Shown here one piece after another: positions 1-8,002 of a stretch of DNA of 64,000 nt. Position numbers and translations under genes: made by a program. A model generated the notes under the pieces. It ran no database searches, was not told the DNA's origin, and saw only the letters and a program-made list of their open reading frames with translations. The stretch's first letter is position 1. Every line of letters begins with the position of its first letter. The stretch spans positions 65,633-129,632 of the forward strand of contig NZ_JAXHGM010000008.1 of the NCBI RefSeq assembly GCF_034808145.1. Reading direction: 5' to 3'. The stretch comes from Halorubellus sp034808145. GTDB taxonomy: Archaea; Halobacteriota; Halobacteria; Halobacteriales; Natrialbaceae.

Positions 1-25
1 GGCTCAGAATTTGAGCGGAGATGAA

Positions 26-67
26 TTAACCAACAGAGGATACGATGGATCGCTATTCGTTGGTTAA
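26..67. repeat. Spaced inverted repeat TTAACCAAC/GTTGGTTAA, copy 1
   Basis: TTAACCAAC at 26-34 and its exact reverse complement at 59-67 are separated by 24 bp. Three other copies occur at 1057-1097, 4308-4347 and 63284-63324. This copy lies just before the SWIM gene and overlaps a possible earlier start codon (45), so an operator for that gene is plausible. Its role is not known. Confidence 0.7.
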
Positions 68-119
68 GTTTTTCAGCGCCCGCCGAAGGGCGGAGGCGCA
101 CTCCTGTCTCCACCGACCT

Positions 120-938
120 ATGACCGACCGATATCTAACGACCGTTCTCGACGAGGCAGAGCGAGTCGCAGAGCACCATGAGCAGGTCGCCCAATCTTCG
201 GACCATCCGGAACACGAGTATCTCAGGTACGCCGTCCTTCGGCTGCTCGAAGGAGAGGCTGACGACACATCGGTGGAAGTACCGCAGGTTGACGGCGTGA
301 CTGTCGGCTACGGAGAGGACGACGCGATGTGCAACAGTTGGGACGACGACGTCGAGTGGTGGGAGACGGTTCCGCCGCAGGAGGAGTGTACTCGGTTCCG
401 GGTGTTCTACCCCGACGAGTACGACGCTGTTCCGCGAGTCATCGTCGACGTGATGGCAGCACTCGGGGCGTGGCGTGTCTGGACTGGGAGCGCTGCCGCC
501 TGTGGCTCCTACGACCATCGCGAGCGGCGGGAAGTCCACTATCTGTGGCCGGAGGGCCATCCAGTTGAGGCCCTGCTTGCGGATCGTCTCCAGGATCCCA
601 AGGCTGCGGTTGCTCCAGACGGCGGCCGCACCGGCGACGTACGCGATCGGATGGTCGTCACGGAGCACTCAACCCAGCACGACGACCTCGAGCCGCGAAC
701 CAGACGTGCCGTCGACGAATCGATGGCCGTCTCGCTGCTCGAAAAGGGTGGCCGCTATGAGGTCCGATCGGCGTCCGGAAACTGGTATGAAGTCGACGTG
801 ATCAGCGAGTCGTGTACGTGTCCAGACTGGCGGAAGCGTACGCCCGAGGGCGGCTGTAAACACCTCCGGCGAGTCGATCAGGAGATCAAGCAGGGGCGGG
901 TCCCACGACCTGATGGGCGTCTCCCCTCGAACTCGTAG
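120..938 (+). CDS. SWIM zinc-finger domain protein
   Basis: Acidic protein of 272 aa. Near the C-terminus it has the SWIM signature CxC...CxH (CTCPDW followed by GCKHL, about residues 230-247), a zinc-binding fold found in DNA-binding and transposon or plasmid proteins. The rest has no recognised domain, but a Trp/Tyr-rich middle and a basic tail follow an acidic N-terminal half. An in-frame ATG at 45 would add 25 basic residues unlike the remainder and lies inside the inverted repeat at 26-67, so the ATG at 120 is preferred. Haloarchaeal SWIM proteins are common on plasmids; a role in replicon maintenance or regulation is only inferred. Confidence 0.75.
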   Translation: MTDRYLTTVLDEAERVAEHHEQVAQSSDHPEHEYLRYAVLRLLEGEADDTSVEVPQVDGVTVGYGEDDAMCNSWDDDVEWWETVPPQEECTRFRVFYPDEYDAVPRVIVDVMAALGAWRVWTGSAAACGSYDHRERREVHYLWPEGHPVEALLADRLQDPKAAVAPDGGRTGDVRDRMVVTEHSTQHDDLEPRTRRAVDESMAVSLLEKGGRYEVRSASGNWYEVDVISESCTCPDWRKRTPEGGCKHLRRVDQEIKQGRVPRPDGRLPSNS

Positions 939-1056
939 GATCGCCCAGCGTTCGAGATCTCCCGAGGCTACTGTAACATCAGACGAAACTCCTTGATGGA
1001 GAGTTTCGAGTATTGATACAGCTGCTGGAGAACCGGTGAGAGCCGTTGGTAGCGGC

Positions 1057-1097
1057 TTAACCAACAAAACTATGCGGTTTGCGCCTTTGTTGGTTAA
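1057..1097. repeat. Spaced inverted repeat TTAACCAAC/GTTGGTTAA, copy 2
   Basis: TTAACCAAC at 1057-1065 and GTTGGTTAA at 1089-1097 with a 23-bp spacer. It ends 13 bp before the ATG at 1111, so it sits in the promoter of the small gene that follows. That position favours an operator or autoregulatory site. The 172-bp gap between 938 and 1111 otherwise shows nothing recognisable. Confidence 0.7.
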
Positions 1098-1110
1098 CAC
1101 AGATCGGCCC

Positions 1111-1434
1111 ATGTCCTACGAGCCACCGACGCCCCCAGCGGACCTCCCCACCGACGTCATCGACACACTCAACGACTATTCACCCGAGCTGCTCCGAGAC
1201 GTTGCCCACTATGCCGAGGACCTCGCCGAGCATCGCGAGCGCCAGGCCCGCCTTGCCGAAGCGGAGGAGGAAGACGAGATCGACGAGCGACCCGATGACC
1301 TCCCCGATGATGTCCCGACGAAGGCGACGATCACGATCAAGGAGATCAACGATAACCGCTACTACTACTGGCAGTGGCGGGAAGGAGATCGCGTCAAATC
1401 AAAGTACAAATCCCCAGTAAATCCGGACGAGTAG
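1111..1434 (+). CDS. Small conserved haloarchaeal protein (DUF6788-like)
   Basis: Protein of 107 aa, very acidic in the middle (EEEDEIDERPDD), ending in a conserved-looking segment: ATITIKEINDNRYYYWQWREG followed by KSKY and NPDE. This tail resembles short haloarchaeal and phage proteins grouped as DUF6788, in which a 'YYYWQWREG' segment is typical; the assignment is from memory of the family, not a search. The ATG at 1111 follows the inverted repeat at 1057-1097. An upstream in-frame start at 1036 would read through that repeat and gives an atypical basic, hydrophobic leader, so it is rejected. Function unknown. Confidence 0.65.
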   Translation: MSYEPPTPPADLPTDVIDTLNDYSPELLRDVAHYAEDLAEHRERQARLAEAEEEDEIDERPDDLPDDVPTKATITIKEINDNRYYYWQWREGDRVKSKYKSPVNPDE

Positions 1435-1527
1435 ACGGACTAGTACCTCAGTCGGATGGCCAGTTGTTCGGGGAGACACCCCGTCTGCGAAGTGAAAGAC
1501 GCAGGGTACGAGAGAAGTCCCGAGTTG

Positions 1528-2125
1528 ATGAGTGAGGATCCGGTCACTGTCGACGAACTCGTCGAGAAAGCCGACGAGTATCTGCACGAAGCCTCACCCA
1601 CACCGGAAGAATACGAAGCGCTGAAACAGAGTGTTGCGGAGCTCACGCCGATCTTCTCAGCTGAGAATTCGTACTTTGTCCTCGGCAGCTACGGGAAACC
1701 CGAAATCCGTCCTCTCCAGCTCGTAAAAGATCGCCTCAACCGACAGCCCGGTGCGTACGCGTTCCTGATGATCGACATTCGAAGCGAGTGGACGAATACC
1801 TACCTCAAGTTCCGGCTGCTCGCCGATCATACAGACGTCATCCTGGGCGTCACCGAACACGCCCAGGGCTGCTTCCTCGTCGAGCAGGGCTACTTCACAG
1901 CCCTTGAGGAGTACTTCGCGAAGACGCACGTGTTCAAACACGACGTACAATACGATAGATGTGGACGCGATCGACACAAACGTAGCCGTCGAGAGTCCCT
2001 ACAGTGGAATGCAGACCGCGATCTTCGAGATGCTCAACGATGCTAGGCGTCTCTGCCGGTGGACGACTGAGGACGACCTCGTCGAGTGTACCGAGGCTCT
2101 CGTGAGTGATCAGGAATACCCGTAG
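1528..2125 (+). pseudogene. Frameshifted unknown gene (nucleotide-binding-fold-like)
   Basis: The frame starting at ATG 1528 (MSEDPVTVDEL) is acidic and haloarchaeal until about 1945, where the downstream sequence turns basic. The frame that then becomes acidic and sensible (IDVDAIDTNVAVESPYSGM) runs to 2125. Together they describe one ~195-aa protein with a frameshift near 1945-1955. The core has FVLGSYGKP, then alternating hydrophobic strands (YAFLMIDI, DVILGV) and FLVEQGYF, reminiscent of TIR- or nucleoside-deoxyribosyltransferase-like haloarchaeal proteins (DUF7509 type). A sequencing error could also explain the break. Family assignment is weak; the frameshift itself is well supported. 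Confidence 0.55.
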
Positions 2126-2369
2126 ACAGAGACGAATCGGTTACTCCCACCCCCGACGTTTCTGTCGTTTCTCCACGAAATCCTGTTCACCGATGGCCCA
2201 GACAACGAATGAACTCGAACAGGAAGACATCCCCCGTTTTCGAGTAGTAAGTGCGGGGTGAATCCGTGCAAGATTGGGTCTTCGAACCACGAACCCTTAC
2301 GCGATAAGTAGCCCACTGAAGAGCGATTGCAAATGCTCGTAAATGAAATTTCGTTTAAATGCTGTCAGA

Positions 2370-2389
2370 CACTCCACTATTGCCAGTAA
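2370..2389 (-). repeat. ORB-like 20-bp repeat
   Basis: CACTCCACTATTGCCAGTAA, the reverse complement of TTACTGGCAATAGTGGAGTG. An identical copy in the same orientation is at 3946-3965 and an inverted near-identical copy at 4144-4163. It lies downstream of the orc1 gene. It probably belongs to the set of initiator-binding sites. Confidence 0.65.
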
Positions 2390-2470
2390 AATCGGAGGAC
2401 AAGACGCTATTTGATGAAATTGGCAACGGTGGTCCTGATAGTAACTAGTCGGATTGATTAGAACAAGGAA

Positions 2471-2578
2471 GTTACTGGCAACACCGGAGAGGGTACTGGA
2501 GAAACTGGCACTGACGGTTGCGCGGTTACTGGCAAAAGTGGAGAGGGTATTGGCAGTACTGGTGTTGGCGGTTGAGAA
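2471..2578 (+). repeat. Two tandem ~54-bp units containing ORB-like repeats
   Basis: Two head-to-tail units, 2471-2524 and 2525-2578, each begin GTTACTGGCAA and carry a second, weaker copy 22 bp later. The best elements are 2472-2491 (TTACTGGCAACACCGGAGAG) and 2526-2545 (TTACTGGCAAAAGTGGAGAG). They match the 20-bp elements around the candidate origin and stop just before the orc1 stop codon at 2580. The rest of the 2126-2470 gap holds only the element at 2370 and AT-rich sequence with no gene. Confidence 0.65.
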
Positions 2579-2579
2579 G

Positions 2580-3836
2580 TCACTCCAGAACCCGATGCCG
2601 CTTGGCAGTTTCACGAATGTCGTTGAGCTCACCTAGTTCGCTCTCGAGTGCGTCGAGGGCCGACGACAGAGAGACATCAAGCTCGTATTCGTTGTAGTTC
2701 CCGCGTCCACTCGACGAGTCGACCAACCGTAAGATCCCGTGGAGGCTCAAATCCGACAGGTGGTCGTGTACTCGCCTGCGTTTCAGTGGTTCACTGCCGT
2801 GATTACGAAGAACCTCTCGATAGCGCTCATAGATCAGTTTCGTCCGTTCGGGTGTTTCTCCCTCTGCCGCTAGCTGACAGACAGTCAGCAATACATATTG
2901 CCCCTGCCGGGTCAACGAATGCATCCCTTCGACAACCTGTTGTCGTTGGATCTGATGCTCGGCCTCCCGAACGTGGTCTTCGGTGATTTTCGCCTCTCCA
3001 CCCGCCATCGCGTCGTTCTCGGCGATATCAGCTGCTTTCCGGAGTAACCGTAATGCCTGCCGAGCAGATCCCGAGTCCTGTGCAGAGAATGCTGCGCACA
3101 ATGGGATTACATCTGATTCGAGGACATCGTCGTAGAGCGCGATATCGGCTCGGTGCTTGAGAATATTCTGCAGTTCAGTCGCGTCGTACGGAGGGAACAA
3201 GATTTCCTCTTCGCAGAGAGTGTCCTTGACTTTCGGAGAGAGGTTTTCTCGGAACTTGAAGTCGTTCGAGATGCCGACCACACCGATTTTCACATCGAGA
3301 TCCAATTGCGAGCGTGCTCGTGGAAGCTCGTACAGAATATCGTCATCCGAGCCGATGTTATCGATCTCGTCCAGAACCACGAGAATAGTCCCACCGATCG
3401 ACTCAAGGTCGTTGTAGAGTTCGTTGAAGATGCGTTTTTGTTGATACCCGGTTTCGCTCATCGGTTCGCGCGAAGACGAGACTGTGGTGAGAGGGTGAGA
3501 AGGAGAGCGAATCTCGTTCACGAGATTGACCGCTACCTGATAGGATGTGGTGCAGCCAGTACAGTTGAGTTCAATAACGTTGAGATCGACGTCGTCGTAC
3601 TCTCCGGCGGATTCTTGCAGCTCCTCAAGAAGATCGTGCGTAGCAGCTGTCTTCCCGACGCCGGTAACGCCATAGAGAAAGACGTTGTTCGGTTGCCAGC
3701 CCTGAATGACGGGACGGAGAGCGGCCGCATATTCGTCGAGTTCTTCGTCCCGCTCCTCGAGTGTCTCTGGCTGGTAATCATCCCGGAGGACGTCTTTGTC
3801 TTGGATGATGAACGATTCTCGATTGAATCGGCCCAT
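2580..3836 (-). CDS. orc1/cdc6: Orc1/Cdc6 replication initiator
   Basis: Archaeal origin-binding AAA+ ATPase of 418 aa, counting from ATG at 3836 (MGRFNRES); a TTG four codons upstream is less likely. The N-terminal segment (IIQDKDVLRDDYQPETLEERDEELDEY) is typical of haloarchaeal Cdc6. Walker A is GVTGVGKTAA (about residues 60-70), Walker B is LVVLDEIDNI, followed by a lid region with GSARQALRLLRKAA. The C-terminus is a winged helix (LTRQGQYVLLTV to HDHLSDLSLHGILR) that binds origin recognition boxes. Such genes usually sit beside the origin they serve; matching 20-bp repeats flank this gene on both sides, supporting a linked origin at about 3946-4216. Confidence 0.95.
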   Translation of the reverse strand: MGRFNRESFIIQDKDVLRDDYQPETLEERDEELDEYAAALRPVIQGWQPNNVFLYGVTGVGKTAATHDLLEELQESAGEYDDVDLNVIELNCTGCTTSYQVAVNLVNEIRSPSHPLTTVSSSREPMSETGYQQKRIFNELYNDLESIGGTILVVLDEIDNIGSDDDILYELPRARSQLDLDVKIGVVGISNDFKFRENLSPKVKDTLCEEEILFPPYDATELQNILKHRADIALYDDVLESDVIPLCAAFSAQDSGSARQALRLLRKAADIAENDAMAGGEAKITEDHVREAEHQIQRQQVVEGMHSLTRQGQYVLLTVCQLAAEGETPERTKLIYERYREVLRNHGSEPLKRRRVHDHLSDLSLHGILRLVDSSSGRGNYNEYELDVSLSSALDALESELGELNDIRETAKRHRVLE

Positions 3837-3945
3837 AGGCGGACTCAAGACGAAGAACCATCATAAAACCATGGGTTCCAGTATCACCACTAACCCACCA
3901 CTCGAACCAATTATGCCAGTGTCGCATCCACTTATAAAACACACA

Positions 3946-4216
3946 CACTCCACTATTGCCAGTAAACCTTTGCAACAACTGGAGGGGGTCAACGACCCCC
4001 TCTCTAATTAGCGATACTCTTAATACATTGTACGTTAAACCATACCCGCACTAACGAAAACTCCACTAGTTGTAGTAGGTTTAGATAACAGTAACTAGAC
4101 TAGAGACGTGACAGTTTCTGCCCTCCCGTCCATTCTCCCCTCGTTACTGGCAATGGTGGAGTGAGAGAGGTACTTAAACGACGGTATTATTGGCAATACT
4201 GGCAACTCTGGTCGCC
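3946..4216. other. Candidate replication origin next to orc1
   Basis: A 20-bp element at 3946-3965 (minus orientation) and its near-identical inverse at 4144-4163 (TTACTGGCAATGGTGGAGTG) face each other about 180 bp apart, with further weaker copies at 4187-4206 and 4197-4216. Between them lies an AT-rich core (about 4003-4110, TTAATACATTG, GTTAAACC, TTTAGATAACAG) suited to duplex opening, plus the perfect palindrome at 3982-4002. The orc1 start is 110 bp to the left. Inverted origin recognition boxes around an AT-rich stretch beside an orc1 gene is the standard haloarchaeal origin layout. Function is inferred. Confidence 0.7.
3982..4002. repeat. Perfect palindrome in the origin core
   Basis: GAGGGGGTC at 3982-3990 and GACCCCCTC at 3994-4002 form a 9-bp stem with an AAC loop. 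G-runs beside recognition boxes are a feature of haloarchaeal origins. It could be an initiator contact, or a structure that helps opening. Confidence 0.7.
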
Positions 4217-4307
4217 CTCTCCCTGCTACCATCGTTGCCTGGCCGATATTCCAGTCGAAATCTACCCTTCCCGACACCAGTCGATGATGACCGTGGACCT
4301 CTTTCGG

Positions 4308-4347
4308 TTAACCAACAAATCGTATGTATTAACCGTCTGTTGGTTAA
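4308..4347. repeat. Spaced inverted repeat TTAACCAAC/GTTGGTTAA, copy 3
   Basis: TTAACCAAC at 4308-4316 and GTTGGTTAA at 4339-4347 with a 22-bp spacer that contains TATGTATT. An ATG 8 bp downstream (4355) opens only a 12-codon frame, so any gene this copy once controlled appears lost. The 4217-4473 gap holds nothing else recognisable. Confidence 0.7.
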
Positions 4348-4473
4348 CTGCTCATGGCCTATGCTCGATTCGCAGTCGGCACTCAGTACTAGTATCCCGT
4401 GATTTCGGCGTTTCGCGATTCCGCAAGGGTTCGCTTGATTGCCGCTCGATCTCACCCAATCGGAGACAGGATA

Positions 4474-5502
4474 TTACTGCATCGGCGACGCAGCTTCCGA
4501 ACCGACGAGTGAGTACTCCCGGTCCCGGCTCGTGCCTTCCGCATCGACGAGGTTGTACTGGACCATCTTGGAGAGATACGTCCGCACTGTCCGTTTTGTC
4601 CGAGGATCGTCGACCTTCTCGGTATAGTGGTCGTGAATCTCGCTCGGCCCGAGTGGCTCGTGATCGCGAACAATGTTGTAAACGACGCGCTGGTGTGGCG
4701 TGAGTGAATCGATGCTCTTCTGCTTAATCTGGGCCCGGGCATCCTCGGCGGCGTCCAGGAGGATGTCGTTGGTGATCCGCTCCTGGTTCTCGCGGTCAGC
4801 CTTGCCGGCGGCTGTTCGAAGGATGCCGATAGCGAGGCGGGCGTCGCCGGCGGCTGCATCGGCGATCCGGTAGAGCTGGTCGTCGGTGATGACGTTCTCG
4901 TCGAGCCCCCACTTCGCCCGCGCACTCAGGATATCGTACAGCTGCTCGTCGTGGTACTTGTCCATCCGGACGTGTTCGCTGGAGCGCAGCCGGCTCACGA
5001 GGCGGTCGTCGACGCGGCTGAACAGCTCCTCTTCCTTGTTCGCGATGCAGATGATCGCGAACTGCGGGAGGCTGTGGAGGTCGTAGATGACGCTGGGATC
5101 TTCGAGCTGATCGACCTCGTCGAGGATGACGACTGTACGGGGGCCATCGTGCTGCTGGAGGCGGTCGACGAGTTCGTCGTGCGGTGTCGACTGCCGGTGG
5201 ATGTCGATGGTCGCGCCGAGGTCGTCGAGGATCTGGTAGAGCGTCCGAAATCGGGTGTAGTTACGCCAGCAGTTGACGTAGGTGGCCTCGACGTCGAGGA
5301 CCTCTTCTCGAAGTCGTTCCGTGACGAACTTCGAGATGCACGTCTTCCCGGTTCCGCTGGGTCCGGTGACGATAGCGGTGTCGGCGGGTTCTCCGTTCGT
5401 GATGGGCTCGAGAACGCTGGAGAGGTGGTTGACTTCGGCGTCGCGATGCTCAACTTCCCGAGGGACGAACCCGGCGCGGAGAACGCGAGCATCGCGGATC
5501 AT
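4474..5502 (-). CDS. Second Orc1/Cdc6-family AAA+ protein
   Basis: Protein of 342 aa starting MIRDARVLRAGFVPREVEHRDAE. It has Walker A GPSGTGKTCIS (about residues 45-53), Walker B VVILDEVDQL, an arginine-finger region (SRLRSSEHVRMD), GDARLAIGILRTAA, and a C-terminal winged helix (LTPHQRVVYNIV to RTVRTYLSKMVQ). It is clearly shorter and more divergent than its neighbour and belongs to the Orc1 lineages carried in many copies on haloarchaeal genomes, some of which are not tied to an origin. It lies on the same strand, about 640 bp upstream of the other orc1, beyond the candidate origin. No separate set of recognition boxes is obvious beside it, except possibly the TTAACCAAC repeats. Confidence 0.9.
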   Translation of the reverse strand: MIRDARVLRAGFVPREVEHRDAEVNHLSSVLEPITNGEPADTAIVTGPSGTGKTCISKFVTERLREEVLDVEATYVNCWRNYTRFRTLYQILDDLGATIDIHRQSTPHDELVDRLQQHDGPRTVVILDEVDQLEDPSVIYDLHSLPQFAIICIANKEEELFSRVDDRLVSRLRSSEHVRMDKYHDEQLYDILSARAKWGLDENVITDDQLYRIADAAAGDARLAIGILRTAAGKADRENQERITNDILLDAAEDARAQIKQKSIDSLTPHQRVVYNIVRDHEPLGPSEIHDHYTEKVDDPRTKRTVRTYLSKMVQYNLVDAEGTSRDREYSLVGSEAASPMQ

Positions 5503-5661
5503 CGTTGCTTGATAGACTGGTTTTCTGGCTAGTACTAAAAACGTGACCGGGTTGCTTCCGGAAACACCCCATTTAGCCCCCTCGAACCTAACTAAATCCT
5601 CGCGCAGTAACGTGATTCCTGTTCGTGGAAACTCAAGGTTTCCGGGATTTCCGGAATCAGG

Positions 5662-6021
5662 TCACGGGCGGGAACTCGTGACACCAGGATTTTGCCAGTC
5701 GTCGGCTTCGTGTTCATTCCAGGGGATGAGGTATACTCCGTTGTCAGCGCGACTTTGACAGTCCAGCTCATCCATCAAGTTATTCCACCGTTCTTCGATC
5801 GTATTGCCGGACTGCTCGAGGAGTGACTTATCGAGTTCGTCGATCAGCTGCTCTTGGAGTTTCTGGTGTCGTTCGCTTCCGTACTCGCCAAAGACACCCT
5901 CATATCCTTCCCCTCGGAGTAGTCGAACGAGTGTCGTGATACGGAGGGATCGGTCCTCGCTTATGTCAAATTCCTCTTCTAGTCGCATACACATCCTGCC
6001 AGCCCAATCAGATGCACCCAT
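5662..6021 (-). CDS. Hypothetical protein
   Basis: Acidic protein of 119 aa starting MGASDWAGRMCMRLEEEFDI. Mostly helical-looking, with charged repeats (QKLQEQLIDELDKSLLEQSG) and a short Trp-containing tail. I do not recognise a family. It is the second gene of a minus-strand run (7631 to 5662) of three unknown genes that lies between the second orc1 and the divergent defence operon. A start two residues later in the run (MCMRLEEE) is possible. The lack of paralogues in the window gives no further clue. Confidence 0.55.
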   Translation of the reverse strand: MGASDWAGRMCMRLEEEFDISEDRSLRITTLVRLLRGEGYEGVFGEYGSERHQKLQEQLIDELDKSLLEQSGNTIEERWNNLMDELDCQSRADNGVYLIPWNEHEADDWQNPGVTSSRP

Positions 6022-6068
6022 ACTCCCCCCCTCTTGTCGTCAGTATAATAGATGTTCGTGGGCCCAGA

Positions 6069-6524
6069 CTAGAAGCAGTCAGGACATTCCCATACGTACC
6101 CCCGACTTTTGCGCCGGTCGCTTTTTGGCATTTGAAGAGACTCACAGAGGCCGCAGGTCTTGAATTCGGATTCGGGAATTAGTTCTATGAGCTTCTTCTT
6201 CCAGATCCGAATTTCAGCCTTCTTGATGTTGTTTCGTTCGTTCTCTACCTTGGAACTGTTCCTGTTGAATTCCCACTCTCGATTTTCGTTACGGCGCCAT
6301 TCAGCCAATATTCGGAGAACCTCGTCTTGTTCGTCCACGCCATCAAGATCCTCTTGGCAGTCCTCCACGACATCTCGCCGAATTTTCGGTTCCACCTTGT
6401 CCCAGACCGCGGGGTTGCTTCCATCTCCTTCGTGCCGCTCTTCCTGGCGTTTTTGCTCGTCTTCCAGCTCCTCGATTCTGGCATCAAGAGACTCTCGTAT
6501 CGGGGCGAGATCGGGTATACTCAT
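6069..6524 (-). CDS. Hypothetical protein with C-terminal zinc ribbon
   Basis: Protein of 151 aa from ATG 6524 (MSIPDLAPIRESLDARIEEL); an in-frame ATG nine codons earlier (6551) is also possible. The first two thirds are strongly charged and likely coiled-coil (ARIEELEDEQKRQEERHEG, NNIKKAEIRIWKKKLIEL). The tail has two CxxC knuckles, CGLC and CPDC at the extreme C-terminus, typical of a zinc ribbon. Family not recognised. The coiled coil plus zinc ribbon suggests a protein-protein or nucleic-acid adaptor; this is inference. Confidence 0.6.
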   Translation of the reverse strand: MSIPDLAPIRESLDARIEELEDEQKRQEERHEGDGSNPAVWDKVEPKIRRDVVEDCQEDLDGVDEQDEVLRILAEWRRNENREWEFNRNSSKVENERNNIKKAEIRIWKKKLIELIPESEFKTCGLCESLQMPKSDRRKSRGYVWECPDCF

Positions 6525-6656
6525 ACGAAGATACCACGACTGGAACGTCATAATATTCTGGTGCTGTACCGCTTCTGTCTGGTTTAAACAGGTGTTGCGA
6601 ATCGCCTGATTCTATCGTGTTCAGCTCTCACGATCAGCGATCAGCCCGAATCGACA

Positions 6657-7631
6657 CTATTCTCTGGGGATCAGGTGTCGTTTGACTTCTCTAGAACAAT
6701 GATTGCAGAGTGCCGCTGGCATCGGGAGCGTATCTGGGGAGAATTCCCGGCTGTCGCCTGAACGGGCTTCATGACCACAGACGGTCGTCCCAGTTTCATT
6801 CTGTACGAGGTGGTACTTCGCCTTCCCCGATTGGCGGAGCGAGAATGCAGATTCGTCTTCTGTGGGATAATCGTCGTCTACAATATCTTCGACCGTTGCC
6901 GAGGAGATCCAGTATCTGCTGAGATCCGTCCACCAGGTGTTCGAGCATCGAATTTGCTGGCGGAAGAGCTGCCGGTAATCAACCGTGAACCGTTGCGAAT
7001 CCTGCTGAATGAGGTCATCGGTGTGGAACTCAAGTGTCCGTGGGGATCGCTCTTCTCTGTTTGATTCAGGCTCTAACTCGATGGTCCACTCCGTTTTGAC
7101 GTACGCTCCACCGGTGTATTCGACAGTGTCTGCGCTTACAGACTTGGTACGGTCACGAAGCCAACGAACGGTCGGTGGACGGAGCTTCTCAGTAAGTTGC
7201 TCTGAGAAGATGTCGTGTAGCAGTTCATCCGTGACGAGTGCGTCTTGGAGGGCGGTTCCGAGCTCTCGAGGTGCCGTCTGGTTCGTATAGTTCTCTGCCT
7301 GTGCGATGAGTGTCTCTCGAGCTTCGGCAATCCCATCGACGGTCAACCAGAATCCGTACGGTTCGTGACCATCGGTGAGCACTTCGCCATCGGTGAGCCG
7401 AACCAGCATCGGCCGGATATGGTCAGGTGCCGGAAACAGATGTAACTGGTATTGGTCGGTGACCGGGACTACTGGATAGGGGAACTCCTCTCTAGAGGGT
7501 ACTCCCCCCTCATTACGGGGTATGGAGAAGCCTCCCAGGTCTGCTACCGGGACGTGCTTTGGCATACACTCCGGGATACGATTCCAGTACGTCCCATATC
7601 GGTGGTCGCGAGGACCGCGATTAATTTGCAT
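6657..7631 (-). CDS. Hypothetical protein with C-terminal Cys/His cluster
   Basis: Protein of 324 aa starting MQINRGPRDHRYGTYWNRIP. The sequence is mixed alpha/beta, with a segment similar in style to nucleic-acid-binding plasmid proteins (RPPTVRWLRDRTKSVSADTVEY). The C-terminus carries TTVCGHEARSGD and LCNHCSREVKRHL, so Cys, His and a CxxC pair probably bind one zinc. I do not recognise the family. It is transcribed divergently from the DUF499 operon with a 143-bp AT-rich gap (7632-7774) between them, which must hold both promoters. The shared control region makes a functional tie to the defence operon possible, though not shown. Confidence 0.6.
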   Translation of the reverse strand: MQINRGPRDHRYGTYWNRIPECMPKHVPVADLGGFSIPRNEGGVPSREEFPYPVVPVTDQYQLHLFPAPDHIRPMLVRLTDGEVLTDGHEPYGFWLTVDGIAEARETLIAQAENYTNQTAPRELGTALQDALVTDELLHDIFSEQLTEKLRPPTVRWLRDRTKSVSADTVEYTGGAYVKTEWTIELEPESNREERSPRTLEFHTDDLIQQDSQRFTVDYRQLFRQQIRCSNTWWTDLSRYWISSATVEDIVDDDYPTEDESAFSLRQSGKAKYHLVQNETGTTVCGHEARSGDSREFSPDTLPMPAALCNHCSREVKRHLIPRE

Positions 7632-7774
7632 TGTGAGTAGACCGATTACCCCCAGTCACTTAGTATTCAGGGGGTAGTGGGGGGAGGGACTATAGAAGAA
7701 CTACCATACTACAAATCGGGAACTTAGACTAAGTAAAGGTTATAACATTCCCGCTAGGTGATGTGACTATCCAG

Positions 7775-8002
7775 ATGACTCAGAAGACAATTGGACAGAA
7801 CACCGGCCAATCGGGCCGGGTGAATCTGTCGGGACCCGAACTCGACCAATTCGATGCGGAGGTTGGGGACGCTATCAAGGTCGATGTCGCGGAGTCGAAG
7901 GGGATCGCCAAGGCGATCATCGAGAACAGCACGGAGTGTGAATTCGTAATCGTATCCAAACCAGAAGCTGATTCCTCACCCACGGAGGAAATCGATGAGT
8001 AG
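7775..8002 (+). CDS. Small AbrB-like protein, first gene of the Hma-like operon
   Basis: Acidic protein of 75 aa. GRVNLSGPELDQFDAEVGDAIKVDV is the strand-turn-strand pattern of a SpoVT/AbrB or swapped-hairpin domain, as in DNA-binding antitoxin-like regulators. ATG 7775 is chosen because AGGTGAT ends 12 bp upstream; a GTG at 7763 would abut that sequence. It overlaps the DUF499 gene by 8 bp, so the two are co-translated. The position at the head of the operon suggests an autoregulator, and by analogy other haloarchaeal defence loci begin with similar small genes. The fold call is by pattern only. Confidence 0.65.
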   Translation: MTQKTIGQNTGQSGRVNLSGPELDQFDAEVGDAIKVDVAESKGIAKAIIENSTECEFVIVSKPEADSSPTEEIDE

